From assembly GCF_024297145.1 (NCBI RefSeq), contig NZ_JANCTC010000015.1:41259-105258 (forward strand): a stretch of 64,000 nt of DNA, in the 5' to 3' direction. The position numbers and the translations under genes were made by a program. Shown in pieces: positions 25,742 through 35,213 of this stretch; positions within the stretch are counted from its first letter, which is position 1; each line of letters starts with the position of its first letter. This DNA is from Mesorhizobium sp. LMG 17147. Its GTDB lineage: Bacteria; Pseudomonadota; Alphaproteobacteria; Rhizobiales; Rhizobiaceae. A model generated the notes under the pieces. It was not told the DNA's origin and ran no database searches. It saw only the letters and a program-made list of their open reading frames with translations.

Positions 25742-25921
25742 GGAGTACACTTCATGCAGTCGCGTCATCTGCGGCATGGGCGGCACACGGCGCAGTCGTC
25801 GAGCTTGATCGGCAGCGCCTTGGCCGACATTGCGATGGGCCGCACGGTCACCAATCCGTTTGGGCGCCATGGCCCGCAAATGGTGTCGATGTACACCGGA
25901 AAGCCTTGGTCCCATCCCTAG
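25742..25921 (+). pseudogene. C-terminal relic of a further FAD amine oxidase
   Basis: The last part of this stretch, SLIGSALADIAMGRTVTNPF followed after 14 residues by TGKPW and a TAG stop (25919-25921), aligns with the C-terminus of the intact oxidase at 36446-37720 (TLMGTIMADVMDGRPELNPW, then FGRPWFLP). The conserved Gly-His-Gly segment just before it is only readable after small frame changes around 25770-25795. There is no upstream body of the gene. This is therefore the tail of a lost paralogue, left between the minus-strand oxidase and the peptide-type transporter. Confidence 0.5.
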
Positions 25922-26372
25922 TGAGCGTATTGCCGAATGAAGGATATGGTTGCCGGATCCCGGTTTCCGCGCCGAAACGGGAACAGAGTGAAATGCCGAA
26001 CTGGATGTTCTTTTCAGAAGTTCCTGCCGCCCGAGGGCCAAGTTTCGAAGACTCTGCGGAAACAGAACAGTCAAACTGGCTGCAAGAACGGAGCAACCCT
26101 TCCTTTTGGCAGGCAGGCTCCAGAGGACATTCGACAGGCAAGGCTTGCCCCTTCGGAGAGTTCTCCAAGAAAAAAGGGAACAGAGTCCGGTACACGGACC
26201 GGATTTCATAAGGAGCCGCCAGGATGAGCAGAGCCCGTCTCTCGCAGCCTCAGCGCGCGAAGCGCCGAGAAGGCCGGACTACGGCCGCTAGGGTCAGGCG
26301 CTTCTGCTCAAAGGGCGATGAAGCGGTCCGCAACAGGGTGGACGCGCTCGGTTGAAAGGGGAGGTGATCTCG
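25922..26372. other. Intergenic region before the oligopeptide-type transporter operon
   Basis: No gene is supported here. The stretch should carry the promoter of the transporter operon. An imperfect dyad CCCGGTTTC / GAAACGGG lies at 25959-25981. I see no riboswitch fold. Confidence 0.35.
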
Positions 26373-28037
26373 ATGATCGCAAGCATCCAGGCTGTAGCCC
26401 CCCACGATGTGGCGCTTTCGGTGCGCGACCTCACAGTGAATTTGCCGCAAGGCATGGAACGGACCCATGCTGTCAAGGACATTTCCTTCGATCTGAAACG
26501 CGGCCAGATCCTTTGCATCATAGGCGAGTCCGGATCGGGTAAGTCGGTGACGGCGAACGCGATCATGGGGCTTCTGCCGAAGGTGATCCGCCTCTCATCG
26601 GGTGTCATCCAGCTGGAAGGGATGAACATCGTTGGCATGTCGCCAGACAAGCTGCGCAACCTGCGTGGGCGGGTCGTGTCGATGATCTTTCAGGACCCGC
26701 TCTCGGCGCTCAATCCCCTGATGACGGTGGGCGCGCAGATTGACGAGGTCATGGCCGCGCACGGCTTCGGCACGCCACAAACCTGTCGCAACCGCGCAAT
26801 CGAACTGCTCACTGAAGTAGGCCTGCCAGATCCCGAACTCATGTATTACCAGTACCCGTTCCGGCTTTCGGGCGGGCAGCGCCAGCGCGTCATGATCGCC
26901 ATGGCCTTGGCGCTCGAGCCGACGGTTCTGATTGCGGATGAGCCGACCACTGCGCTCGACGTCACCACCCAGGCTCAGATCCTGCAACTGATCCGTGACA
27001 TTCAGCGGCGCAAGGGCATGAGCGTGATGTTCATCACCCACGATTTCGGCGTGGTGGCCGAGATCGCCGACAGCGTCGTGGTGATGGAGAAGGGCCATGT
27101 CGTCGAACAAGGCAGCGCCGAGCAGGTGTTGAAGTCGCCCAAGCACCCTTATACCCAGCGCCTGATTGCAGCCGTACCGCATTTGACCGGCGAAGATCGC
27201 CCTCGTCCGGAGGCTGCCAGCAACGAGCCGATCCTGAAGGTTGAGGGTCTGGTGAAGACCTATCGCGGTGGCAGCGCGCTGTTCGGCGCGCAACGGACTG
27301 TGACAGCGGTCAACGAGGTTTCGTTCGAACTGGCGCCCGGCCGCACGCTTGGGGTCGTAGGCGAGAGCGGTTCGGGGAAATCGTCGCTGGGCCGGCTGCT
27401 GATCAAGCTGCTGGACAGTGACGGCGGCGGGATCTTGTTTGAGGGCTGTGACATAGCCAAGCTTTCCGAAGCGAAGTTCCGCCCGCTTCGACCGAGGATC
27501 CAGATGATCTTCCAGGATCCCTTCGCTTCTCTGAACCCACGCTCGACGGTCGGTCACATCATGACGGTAGGCCCGCTGGCGCACGGGATGCCTTATGTCC
27601 AAGCGCGCGATGAAGCGCGTGCGCTTCTGGCCCATGTCGGTCTCGATGCCGGCGCTTTTGGCCGCTACCCGCACGAGTTCTCGGGTGGGCAACGCCAGCG
27701 CATCGGCATCGCTCGTGCGCTGATGTTCAAGCCGAAGCTGTTGATTGCCGACGAGGCGGTCTCCGCACTCGACGTGTCGATCCAGGCGCAGATCCTGCAG
27801 CTTCTGGACCAGATCCAGCGCGAGACGGGCGTGTCGATGGTCTTCATCACGCACGACCTGCGCGTCGCCAGCCAGATCTGCGACGAAATCGCAGTGATGC
27901 AGACGGGCCGGATCGTCGAGCGCGGACCGCCCTCGCAAATATTCCTGAACCCGCAAGCAGCCTACACGCGCCAACTGGTAGCGGCGATTCCAGGAGAGCG
28001 GCCGGGCAATGCCGGTCCAGTAGCAGCAAACGCATAA
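26373..28037 (+). CDS. Fused dual ATP-binding protein of a dipeptide/opine-type ABC importer (DppD-DppF)
   Basis: This 554-residue protein carries two complete ABC ATPase domains in tandem, each with Walker A GESGSGKS (residues 51-58 and about 330-337), signatures LSGGQRQR and FSGGQRQR, Walker B segments VLIADEPTTALD and LLIADEAVSALD, and a C-terminal oligo/dipeptide tail. In many importers these are two proteins. The ATG at 26373 is fixed by a near-perfect ribosome site, GGGGAGGTGATCT, just upstream. It is the first gene of an operon with the binding protein and two permeases and energises uptake of a peptide-like or opine-like compound. Confidence 0.88.
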   Translation: MIASIQAVAPHDVALSVRDLTVNLPQGMERTHAVKDISFDLKRGQILCIIGESGSGKSVTANAIMGLLPKVIRLSSGVIQLEGMNIVGMSPDKLRNLRGRVVSMIFQDPLSALNPLMTVGAQIDEVMAAHGFGTPQTCRNRAIELLTEVGLPDPELMYYQYPFRLSGGQRQRVMIAMALALEPTVLIADEPTTALDVTTQAQILQLIRDIQRRKGMSVMFITHDFGVVAEIADSVVVMEKGHVVEQGSAEQVLKSPKHPYTQRLIAAVPHLTGEDRPRPEAASNEPILKVEGLVKTYRGGSALFGAQRTVTAVNEVSFELAPGRTLGVVGESGSGKSSLGRLLIKLLDSDGGGILFEGCDIAKLSEAKFRPLRPRIQMIFQDPFASLNPRSTVGHIMTVGPLAHGMPYVQARDEARALLAHVGLDAGAFGRYPHEFSGGQRQRIGIARALMFKPKLLIADEAVSALDVSIQAQILQLLDQIQRETGVSMVFITHDLRVASQICDEIAVMQTGRIVERGPPSQIFLNPQAAYTRQLVAAIPGERPGNAGPVAANA

Positions 28038-28060
28038 GAAATAACAAGAGAGGAACTACC

Positions 28061-29731
28061 ATGACCAAAAATTCATCGACTACGTCCAACTACTCGAGGC
28101 GCGAAGCGCTGCGACTGATGGCGATAGGTGGGGCTGCAGGCCTCATCGCGCCCAATCTGTTGGGCAAGCCCGCCTTCGCCAAGACCCCTCCGGCAGGGCC
28201 GGCCGGGCGCGTCGTCGTCGGCCTCTCCCAAGAGCCGACCGTGTTCAATCCGCTGATGGCGCATATCGAAGTCGATGACGCGATCCATTTCTCGGTTTTC
28301 GACGCGCTGGTCCGCATGGATCCCCAAGGTGGCCTACATCCAAACCTCGCGGCCGAGGTGCCAAGCCAGAAGAACGGCGGCATTTCGGAGGACGGTCTCA
28401 ACTGGCGCATCCGGTTGCGTGACAATGCCCGCTGGCACGACGGTGAGCCCTTCACGGCCGAAGACGTGAAATTCACCCTTGAGCTCATCACGAACCCGAA
28501 GTTTCGGGCTTGGCGCACGAGCGGCCATTCGCTCGTGCAGGACATCACAGTGGTTTCGCCCACCGAGATCACATGGCGGATGAAGGAGGCCTTCGCGCCC
28601 TATCTTTCGTTCTTGGCCGAAACCTTCATCGTGCCCAAGCACATTCTGGGGAAAGAAGCCGATCCGAATACAGCCGCGTTCAACCAGGCGCCGGTCGGCA
28701 CCGGAGCATTCAAATGGGGCCAGCGTGTTGCGGGCGATCATATCGAGCTCGTCGCCAATCCTGAGTACGCCGGCGAAGGTCCCTATGTCGAGCAGCTCAT
28801 CTTCAAATACATCCCCGACATGACCGTGCTCTACACTCAGTTCAAGAGCGGCGACGTGGACCTTGTCGATCAGTCGTTCATCACCGCCGACCATTATACT
28901 GAAGCCCGCGAACTGCCAGACCGCGTAGTGACACTGGAGACAGGGGCATCCCTGGAGTCGATCTACCTCAATTTGGGCCGCCCGCAGTTCAAGGACCTGG
29001 CAGTGCGCCAGGCGCTCTACGCCGCGTTGGACAGGAAGGCGATTGTCGACACGATCTATTACGGGGTGGGTACCCTCACCGAGACCTTCATGCCGAAGGA
29101 GTCCTACTACTATGACCCGAACCTGCCGGTTCAGGAATTCAATCTGGACCGGGCGCGCCAAATCCTCGATGAGGCCGGCTGGGTGCCGGGACCGGATGGA
29201 ATCCGCGCCAAGGATGGGGTGCGACTGTCCTTCTCGAACTCGACAACTTCCGGCAACAACCTGCGCGAGCAGACGCAGCAGTTCCTGCAGCAGACGTTTG
29301 CCGAGATAGGCGTCGAGATGACGATCTCGAATTTGCCGGCTGCAGTCATGTGGGGCGAGTTCTGGCTGAAATCGCAATTCGACACCGCCATGGTGGGCGT
29401 CACCTATCTGATTGCCGCGGACCCCGACGCCACAAACCGGCTCCATACGAAGGCAATCGCCGCTCAAGGCGGACACGGTTCGAACACCGGGCAATATTCC
29501 AATCCTGAGGTCGATGCTCTGCTCGAAAAAGGTGCTCGCAGCTTCGATCCGGAAGAACGGCGCGCGATCTACAATCGTGTGCAGGAAGTCGTGCGCCACG
29601 ATCTGCCCTTCCTGCCGCTGTTCGCGTACTCAATCGTCCTCGGGCGCAAGAAGGGGTTGGACGGCTTCGAGCCCAACGCCAACACCCGCACCGCGTCGTG
29701 GAATGCCGCGGCCTGGAAGTGGAAGGCCTAG
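28061..29731 (+). CDS. Periplasmic binding protein, oligopeptide/opine family (SBP family 5)
   Basis: This 556-residue protein has an export signal with a twin-arginine-like start (NYSRREALRLMAIGGAAGLI) and a cleavage region near KPAFAK. The mature part has the family 5 pattern (VVVGLSQEPTVFNPL, then YIPDMTVLYTQFKSGDVD and NLGRPQFKDLAVRQAL). Members bind di- and oligopeptides, nickel chelates, opines or aminopolycarboxylates such as metal-EDTA. It lies 23 bases after the fused ATPase gene and before the two permeases. The neighbouring amine oxidases suggest the ligand is an amino-acid conjugate. Confidence 0.85.
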   Translation: MTKNSSTTSNYSRREALRLMAIGGAAGLIAPNLLGKPAFAKTPPAGPAGRVVVGLSQEPTVFNPLMAHIEVDDAIHFSVFDALVRMDPQGGLHPNLAAEVPSQKNGGISEDGLNWRIRLRDNARWHDGEPFTAEDVKFTLELITNPKFRAWRTSGHSLVQDITVVSPTEITWRMKEAFAPYLSFLAETFIVPKHILGKEADPNTAAFNQAPVGTGAFKWGQRVAGDHIELVANPEYAGEGPYVEQLIFKYIPDMTVLYTQFKSGDVDLVDQSFITADHYTEARELPDRVVTLETGASLESIYLNLGRPQFKDLAVRQALYAALDRKAIVDTIYYGVGTLTETFMPKESYYYDPNLPVQEFNLDRARQILDEAGWVPGPDGIRAKDGVRLSFSNSTTSGNNLREQTQQFLQQTFAEIGVEMTISNLPAAVMWGEFWLKSQFDTAMVGVTYLIAADPDATNRLHTKAIAAQGGHGSNTGQYSNPEVDALLEKGARSFDPEERRAIYNRVQEVVRHDLPFLPLFAYSIVLGRKKGLDGFEPNANTRTASWNAAAWKWKA

Positions 29732-29813
29732 ACGCAGTTGCCGCCGCCCAGCCCGATTCCGCCGCGGCGGCGGCAACAGACGAAAATCATCAACCCACAA
29801 TGGAGGGACTCGA

Positions 29814-30764
29814 ATGCGCGGCTTCCTGCTCAATCGCCTCTTGCAGAGCCTGGTGCTGCTTGTGATCGTTTCGATCATCGGCTTCGGCATTCTGAACCTC
29901 CTTCCCGGCGGCCCGCTAGCCCAATTCGGGCTCGATCCCGGAATGACCCAGCAGGATATCGAGCGTCTCAAGGGGCTGCTGGGCCTCGATCGTCCTATAT
30001 GGATCCAATATCTGGACTGGGCATGGCGGCTGGTGCGGGGCGACTGGGGTCACTCCTTCCGCGACGGAGCGCCGGTCTTGGACGTCATAGGCAGCCATCT
30101 CTTTGCCACGCTGCTGCTGATGGGTTCCTCAACCGTGATTGCAATCTCCATTGGCGCCTGGATCGGAATCCGCGGCGCCACGCGCCGCTACTCGCTGTTC
30201 GACTATCTTGCAACTGTCGGCGCCATGGTCGCCTTGTCGGTCCCCACCTTCTGGTTCGGACTCGTCGGCATCTACGTCTTTTCCCTGAAGCTGGGCTGGC
30301 TGCCCGCGGGCAATATGTCCGAGATCGGCGATGCCTCGATCCTGGGCTATCTCCACCATCTGATCCTGCCAAGTATCGTGCTGTCGCTGGTCCATGTCGC
30401 GATCTGGAGCCGCTACATGCGGACGGCGACTCTCGACGCCATTAGCCAGGACTTCGTCAAGACGGCCCGGGCCAAAGGGTTGAGTGAACGCCGGATTCTG
30501 ATGAAGCATGTCGTCGGCAACGCACTTTTGCCGATGATTACCTTGGCCGGGATGCAGCTTCCCAGCGTCCTTACCGGCGCGCTCGTGACCGAAACCGTCT
30601 TTACCTGGCCAGGAATGGGACGGTTGTTCCTCGATAGCCTTGGTTACAGCGACTATCCGGTTGTGATGGGGCTGCTGATGTTCTCCGCCATCCTCGTTCT
30701 GCTTGGAAACCTGATCGCCGACATTGTCGTCGCTATTGTCGATCCGCGCATTCGCTTGGCTTGA
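29814..30764 (+). CDS. ABC importer permease, DppB type
   Basis: This 316-residue inner-membrane protein has six helices and the DppB-type N-terminus LLNRLLQSLVLLVIVSIIGF. The binding-protein-dependent permease loop reads FVKTARAKGLSERRILMKHV near residue 220 and contacts the ATPase. The ATG at 29814 follows GGAGGG. It pairs with the DppC-type permease encoded 31 bases downstream to make the channel of the dipeptide/opine-type importer. Confidence 0.88.
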   Translation: MRGFLLNRLLQSLVLLVIVSIIGFGILNLLPGGPLAQFGLDPGMTQQDIERLKGLLGLDRPIWIQYLDWAWRLVRGDWGHSFRDGAPVLDVIGSHLFATLLLMGSSTVIAISIGAWIGIRGATRRYSLFDYLATVGAMVALSVPTFWFGLVGIYVFSLKLGWLPAGNMSEIGDASILGYLHHLILPSIVLSLVHVAIWSRYMRTATLDAISQDFVKTARAKGLSERRILMKHVVGNALLPMITLAGMQLPSVLTGALVTETVFTWPGMGRLFLDSLGYSDYPVVMGLLMFSAILVLLGNLIADIVVAIVDPRIRLA

Positions 30765-30795
30765 GCGCGCAACTTCCCGACAGGAGACAGCCGAT

Positions 30796-31674
30796 ATGAC
30801 CGCTCTCACCGCAAATGCAGCTCCAAGCCGATGGAGTAACAACCGCGCGGCACGTCGTTTCATGCGTCATCGCTTGGCGCTGCTCGGGTTGGCGATGATC
30901 ATCTTCCTGAGCCTCGCTTGCGTCCTCGGCCCCCATCTCCTGCCTTATGACTCACTGTATATCGATCTGCGGGCCCGCTTTGCCCCTCCGCTGACGGGCT
31001 ACCACTTTCTAGGTACCGATCCGCTTGGCCGCGACGTGGCGGCAAGGCTTTTGATGGCGGGACGAATCTCGCTGCTGGTGGGTTTCTTTGCCATGGTTTT
31101 GTCGACGCTCATCGGCACGCTGGTCGGCGTAATTGCCGGCTATCGCGGCGGCTGGGTCGGGGCCACGCTGATGCGCACGGTCGATGGTTTCCTGTCATTC
31201 CCATCGATCTTTCTGCTGCTGGCGCTGGCTGCCGCACTGAAGCCCAGTCCTGTGATGATCACCGTCATTATCGCCCTCACCAGCTGGATGGAGGTTGCCC
31301 GCATAGTCGAAGCCGAAGTCCGCTCGTTACGCGAACGCGAGTTCGTCCTGGCCGGGCGAATGCTGGGATTGAGTGGCACCCACATCATGTTCCGCGAGAT
31401 ACTGCCCAACGCCATGGGGCCGATTATCGTTGCTTCCACCTTGACGGTCGCGCGCGCCATTCTCATGGAAGCCTACATCAGTTTCCTCGGCTACGGGATC
31501 CAGCCGCCACTGCCCAGCTGGGGCAACATGCTCAATGGCGCCCAGCAATATCTGGGCAGCGCACCCTGGCTGGCAATCATTCCCGGAGCTGCAATCACGA
31601 TCGCGGTAACCAGTTTCAACTTCATCGGTGACGGGCTGCGTGATGCGCTCGACGTCCGAGACGACCACATCTGA
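30796..31674 (+). CDS. ABC importer permease, DppC type
   Basis: This 292-residue permease begins with a cytoplasmic segment and a first helix (LALLGLAMIIFLSLACVLGP), then the DppC hallmark FLGTDPLGRDVAARLLMAGR. Its ATPase-contact loop is FVLAGRMLGLSGTHIMFREI. The start at 30796 follows AGGAG. It completes the four-gene importer. The FAD oxidase gene follows 42 bases on and is probably in the same transcript. Confidence 0.88.
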   Translation: MTALTANAAPSRWSNNRAARRFMRHRLALLGLAMIIFLSLACVLGPHLLPYDSLYIDLRARFAPPLTGYHFLGTDPLGRDVAARLLMAGRISLLVGFFAMVLSTLIGTLVGVIAGYRGGWVGATLMRTVDGFLSFPSIFLLLALAAALKPSPVMITVIIALTSWMEVARIVEAEVRSLREREFVLAGRMLGLSGTHIMFREILPNAMGPIIVASTLTVARAILMEAYISFLGYGIQPPLPSWGNMLNGAQQYLGSAPWLAIIPGAAITIAVTSFNFIGDGLRDALDVRDDHI

Positions 31675-31716
31675 AGTTTCACCGACCGTAGATCACCCCA
31701 GCGAGAAGTCAGCCCC

Positions 31717-33027
31717 GTGCAAGAGCCTCATATCGCCGACAAGAACACACCCTACTGGTGGGAAGCAGCGCCCGTCATGCCGCTGCCGCGGCAGCCCCTC
31801 GCAAAGAAGCTTGACGTGGCAATCGTCGGCGCCGGTTATGCCGGTCTTTCGGCGGGGCTTGTGCTGGCGCGCGAAGGACGCTCGGTCGCAGCTTTTGACG
31901 CAATGAATCCGGGCGAGGGTGCTTCCACCCGCAACGGCGGGATTACGAGCGCGAGCATCCGGCCCGACTATGCCACGATCACCCGGCGCTTCGGGGAAGA
32001 GAAAGCCATGGCGATCGAGGCCGAGGGAAAGGTCGCACGCGAATTCCTCTACGACTTCATCAAGACCGAAGGGCTCGACTGCGACTTCCGACTGGTTGGC
32101 CAATTCAAGGGCGCTTTCGGATATGAACAGTATGAGAAGATGGCGCGCGGCGCCGAGACGCTGGCGAAGAAACTGGGGATCGAGTCCTACGCGGTTCCGC
32201 ATGCGGAGCAGCGAAATTATATCGGCACCGACTTCTACCGCGGCGGAACCGTTCGGATGGACATTGGCGGGCTGCACCCCGCAAAATTCCATGCTGAGCT
32301 CCTGCGGGTGGCGCTCGCATCCGGGTTGACGGTCCATTCGCATACAGTGGTCAAGTCGATCGAGAGGAACGGTTCGGGGTTCCGCGTCGCGACTTCGGCG
32401 GGGACGGTGGACGCACGGCAGGTTCTGGTCTGTACCAACGGCTATACCGACGGCGCTGCTCCCTTCCTGCGCCGCCGCCTGGTTCCGGTCCGCAGCCGGA
32501 TCATCGTCACCGAGGAACTTGCGCCCGATGTCATGGCGCAACTGATGCCGAAGCTGATGACGGTCACCGAGAACCGGCAACTCGGTTTCTATTATCGTCC
32601 CTCGCCCGACGGAAAACGTATCCTGCTGGGGGGCCGTGACAGTTCCCGCGTCGGCGATCCGGCGGCGCCGAAACTTCTCCTTCGCAAGGGCCTGGTGAAC
32701 CTTTTCCCGGAGTTGGAGAACGTGCGCCTTTCGCATTGCTGGTTCGGCAATGTGGCGATGAACCGAGACATGCTGCCGCGCATCTTCGAGACGGACGGCG
32801 TGGTCTATGCAACTGGCTTCTGCGGTTCGGGCGTGGTCTGGGCGCCATGGATTGGCATGCGTGCGGCCCACAAGTTGATGGGGCATGGCGAGCAGTCGCG
32901 CACTGCGTTCGACTTTCGACCGCCTTCGGCCGTCCCGCTCTATCGTGGCAATCCATGGTTCATGCCGGCGATTATTCAGGGCTATCGGTTGCAGGACCGT
33001 CTCGCCTTCTGGCGCGCCAGACGCTAG
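31717..33027 (+). CDS. FAD-dependent amine oxidoreductase, PuuB/OrdL-like
   Basis: This 436-residue flavoprotein is of the gamma-glutamylputrescine oxidase type. It has DVAIVGAGYAGLSAGLVLAR near residue 35, GASTRNGGITSASIRPDY and the C-terminal VVYATGFCGSGVVWAPWIGM. The GTG at 31717 was kept because the N-terminal TPYWWEAAP matches TSYWLDTSQP at the start of its paralogue at 36446. Enzymes of this group oxidise a secondary or primary amine of a substituted amino acid and release an aldehyde or oxo acid plus hydrogen peroxide or reduced quinone. It lies directly after the importer genes. Confidence 0.82.
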   Translation: MQEPHIADKNTPYWWEAAPVMPLPRQPLAKKLDVAIVGAGYAGLSAGLVLAREGRSVAAFDAMNPGEGASTRNGGITSASIRPDYATITRRFGEEKAMAIEAEGKVAREFLYDFIKTEGLDCDFRLVGQFKGAFGYEQYEKMARGAETLAKKLGIESYAVPHAEQRNYIGTDFYRGGTVRMDIGGLHPAKFHAELLRVALASGLTVHSHTVVKSIERNGSGFRVATSAGTVDARQVLVCTNGYTDGAAPFLRRRLVPVRSRIIVTEELAPDVMAQLMPKLMTVTENRQLGFYYRPSPDGKRILLGGRDSSRVGDPAAPKLLLRKGLVNLFPELENVRLSHCWFGNVAMNRDMLPRIFETDGVVYATGFCGSGVVWAPWIGMRAAHKLMGHGEQSRTAFDFRPPSAVPLYRGNPWFMPAIIQGYRLQDRLAFWRARR

Positions 33028-33032
33028 TCGCC

Positions 33033-33125
33033 GACATCGGGGGCGATCCGTGGTTCATGCGGGGCACCCCTTTGGCGCGCCTGCCGCTGATACGACTGCA
33101 GGATCGCGCGCGGCCACCTTGTTGC
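33033..33125 (+). pseudogene. Second C-terminal tail fragment of a FAD oxidase
   Basis: Right after the stop of the oxidase ending at 33027, a second frame reads IGGDPWFMRGTPLARLPLIR then LQDRARPP. This repeats the last segment of the intact gene (GNPWFMPAIIQGYRLQDRLA). It has no start or body of its own. It looks like the displaced tail of a paralogue, left when a new copy recombined in or a duplication collapsed. The frame drifts out of homology by about 33125. Confidence 0.5.
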
Positions 33126-33171
33126 CGTGTCGAAAAATCTGTCGGGACTGGGGCGTTGGTGCGAAAACTGA

Positions 33172-34110
33172 TCACCGGTGGGACGCCTTTGCGCGGATCA
33201 GCGCGTCGGCCATGTAGAGGTCTTGCAGGGAGATGCCGGAACTGTCGAAGACCGTGATCTCATTGTCGAAGTGGCGTCCGAGCGCACGCCTTTCAATAAC
33301 GTCGCCGATTGGTGTTACCGCAAGCACGCCGGCATCGATTTCGTCGCGCACGTGTTGGAACTCGCCGATCTGGACGGACTGGGAAAGCAGATCACAAAAC
33401 AGACGTGCCTTGGGAAATAATTCGCTCGGCAATTCGCGTTTGCCCGGAGCATCCGACCCGATGCTGACGATATGGGTTCCGGGTCCCACCCAAGCGGCAT
33501 TGAACAGCGGTTCGCGTGCGGGTGTCGCCGTCACCACGATGTCGGCCGTGCGCACGGCTTCTTCCGGCAAGGCAGCGCGCGCCTTCAGTCCCCTTTCGCC
33601 GATCTGATCGACAAAAGCGTCGCGCCGCGGCGAAGGCCGGGCCACGACCAGCACGGTTTCGATTGGGCGGATGCGTGCCAGCGCCATCACTTCGAAACTC
33701 GCCTGGTTGCCGGCCCCGAAGATCGCCAGCACCTTGGCTTGCTTGCGCGCAAGAAGATCGGCCGCAACCGCGTCGGCGGCGGCCGTCCTGTAGGCGTTGA
33801 CCTTCCCGGCCTCGACTACGGCACCGAGCCGACCTGTATGCTGATCGAGCAGCACGATGGTCGAGTTGTGGCGGGGAAGGCCACGTGCCGGGTTGCCCGA
33901 CCAGAAGGAGCCAATTTTCACGCCGGTCAGCTCGCCCGACGAACCGGATTTGATTGAGAAGGTATTGGTCACCTCCTGTGTGCGCCCGAGAACAGCCGGA
34001 AAGACCCAGCTCTGCCGCGATGCTGCCGCCACGAGAGCCTCGCGCGCCGCCTCGAAAGCAAGTTCATGCGTGACGAGGGCGGCTGACTCCTCTTCGCTGA
34101 TGTAGATCAT
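33172..34110 (-). CDS. Ornithine cyclodeaminase / mu-crystallin family protein
   Basis: This 312-residue protein starts at the ATG at 34110 behind AGGAGG. The NAD(P)-binding motif is VLAIFGAGNQASFEVMALAR near residue 125, preceded by the substrate-side segment GKVNAYRTAAADAVAADLLA. Members include ornithine cyclodeaminase, alanine dehydrogenase, imine reductases such as ketimine or iminosuccinate reductase, and opine-type synthases. The gene is divergent from the GNAT gene across a 225-base gap. Among amine oxidases a ketimine-reducing role is attractive, but the substrate cannot be assigned. Confidence 0.82.
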   Translation of the reverse strand: MIYISEEESAALVTHELAFEAAREALVAAASRQSWVFPAVLGRTQEVTNTFSIKSGSSGELTGVKIGSFWSGNPARGLPRHNSTIVLLDQHTGRLGAVVEAGKVNAYRTAAADAVAADLLARKQAKVLAIFGAGNQASFEVMALARIRPIETVLVVARPSPRRDAFVDQIGERGLKARAALPEEAVRTADIVVTATPAREPLFNAAWVGPGTHIVSIGSDAPGKRELPSELFPKARLFCDLLSQSVQIGEFQHVRDEIDAGVLAVTPIGDVIERRALGRHFDNEITVFDSSGISLQDLYMADALIRAKASHR

Positions 34111-34335
34111 CCAAAATTCCTCCTGGGCATCGCCGATCGGGCAACCACGAAGCGGCGATTCAAGGTGCCAGGTATTCCTCGCCCGATTTGCACGATTTGG
34201 CATGCCGAGGAACTGGGTAAAACGAATAATACCGCTGATTTGAAGGGGCAAAACAGCAGCGAAATCTGTGCGCCGGGCCCGACCCTAAGATCCGACTTCA
34301 ATCCGACTCTGGATCAACTGACAGCGTTGCACCTT

Positions 34336-35202
34336 ATGGCCTTTGAGCATGACAGAGATATCGTCAGCGCCCCGATCGAGCTGATGGAATTGGAAACGCG
34401 CCATTTGCCGGGCGCGCTGAAGCTGTCGCAGGAGATGGCCTGGCCCTACCGTCAGGAGGATTGGGAATTTGCCCTGATGGTCGGCAATGGCCTGGTCCTT
34501 GAGCGGGCAGGGCAGGTGATTGGCACGGCCATGTCCTGGAATTACGGACAGTCCTATGCCTCGGTCGGGATGATCATAGTTACTAGCTCCGCGCAAGGCG
34601 GTGGCAACGGGACCCGGCTCTTTGATGGATTGCTTGAGACGACACACGGTCGCAACCTGCTGCTCAACTCAACCGAACAGGGGCTGGCGCTCTACAAGCG
34701 ACGCGGCTTCACTGCCTGGGGCACGGTGCTTCAGCACCAGGGCTCGCTGGCTGTCGCAGTGACGCGGAGTACCCGCGACGACATCCGTCAAGCTACAACC
34801 TCTGACCTAGCGGCGATCCAGGCCTTCGACGAACGGGCCACGGGCATGCCCCGGCTGGCGATGGTGGCTGCGCTCGCCGATGTGGGCAACGCATTGGTCA
34901 TCGAGCGCAGGGGACGGATTGCAGGCTACGCTGTCGCCAGGAGGTTTGGCCGCGGCTATGTCGTCGGCCCTTGTGGAGCCGAGAGCGACCACGACGCGCG
35001 GCTTCTGATCCTGGCCCAGCTTTCGAAGCTTCACAATCAATTCGTTCGCATCGACGTCTATGCCGAGGATGGATTGGGCGACTGGCTTGCGAGCCTTGGC
35101 CTGCAGCGGTCCGGCACTGCGACCGCCATGGTCAAAGGACAACGACCCGTCGCCGAGGGGCCAGCCCATATGTATGCGTTGGCAAACCAGTCGTTCACTT
35201 AG
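34336..35202 (+). CDS. Two-domain GNAT acetyltransferase, paralogue of the one at 12118-12996
   Basis: This 288-residue protein has an N-terminal GNAT domain (AWPYRQEDWEFALMVGNGLV, acetyl-CoA loop SSAQGGGNGTRLFDGLLETT) and a C-terminal Acetyltransf_18-like half (IQAFDERATGMPRLAMVAAL, then RRFGRGYVVGPCGAESDHDA). The best start is the ATG at 34336, by alignment with the other copy; no strong ribosome site is visible. The order of blocks and the WPxRxxDW segment match the other GNAT. It is followed 11 bases on by the D-threonine-aldolase-like gene. Confidence 0.75.
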   Translation: MAFEHDRDIVSAPIELMELETRHLPGALKLSQEMAWPYRQEDWEFALMVGNGLVLERAGQVIGTAMSWNYGQSYASVGMIIVTSSAQGGGNGTRLFDGLLETTHGRNLLLNSTEQGLALYKRRGFTAWGTVLQHQGSLAVAVTRSTRDDIRQATTSDLAAIQAFDERATGMPRLAMVAALADVGNALVIERRGRIAGYAVARRFGRGYVVGPCGAESDHDARLLILAQLSKLHNQFVRIDVYAEDGLGDWLASLGLQRSGTATAMVKGQRPVAEGPAHMYALANQSFT

Positions 35203-35213
35203 GAAACGAGATT

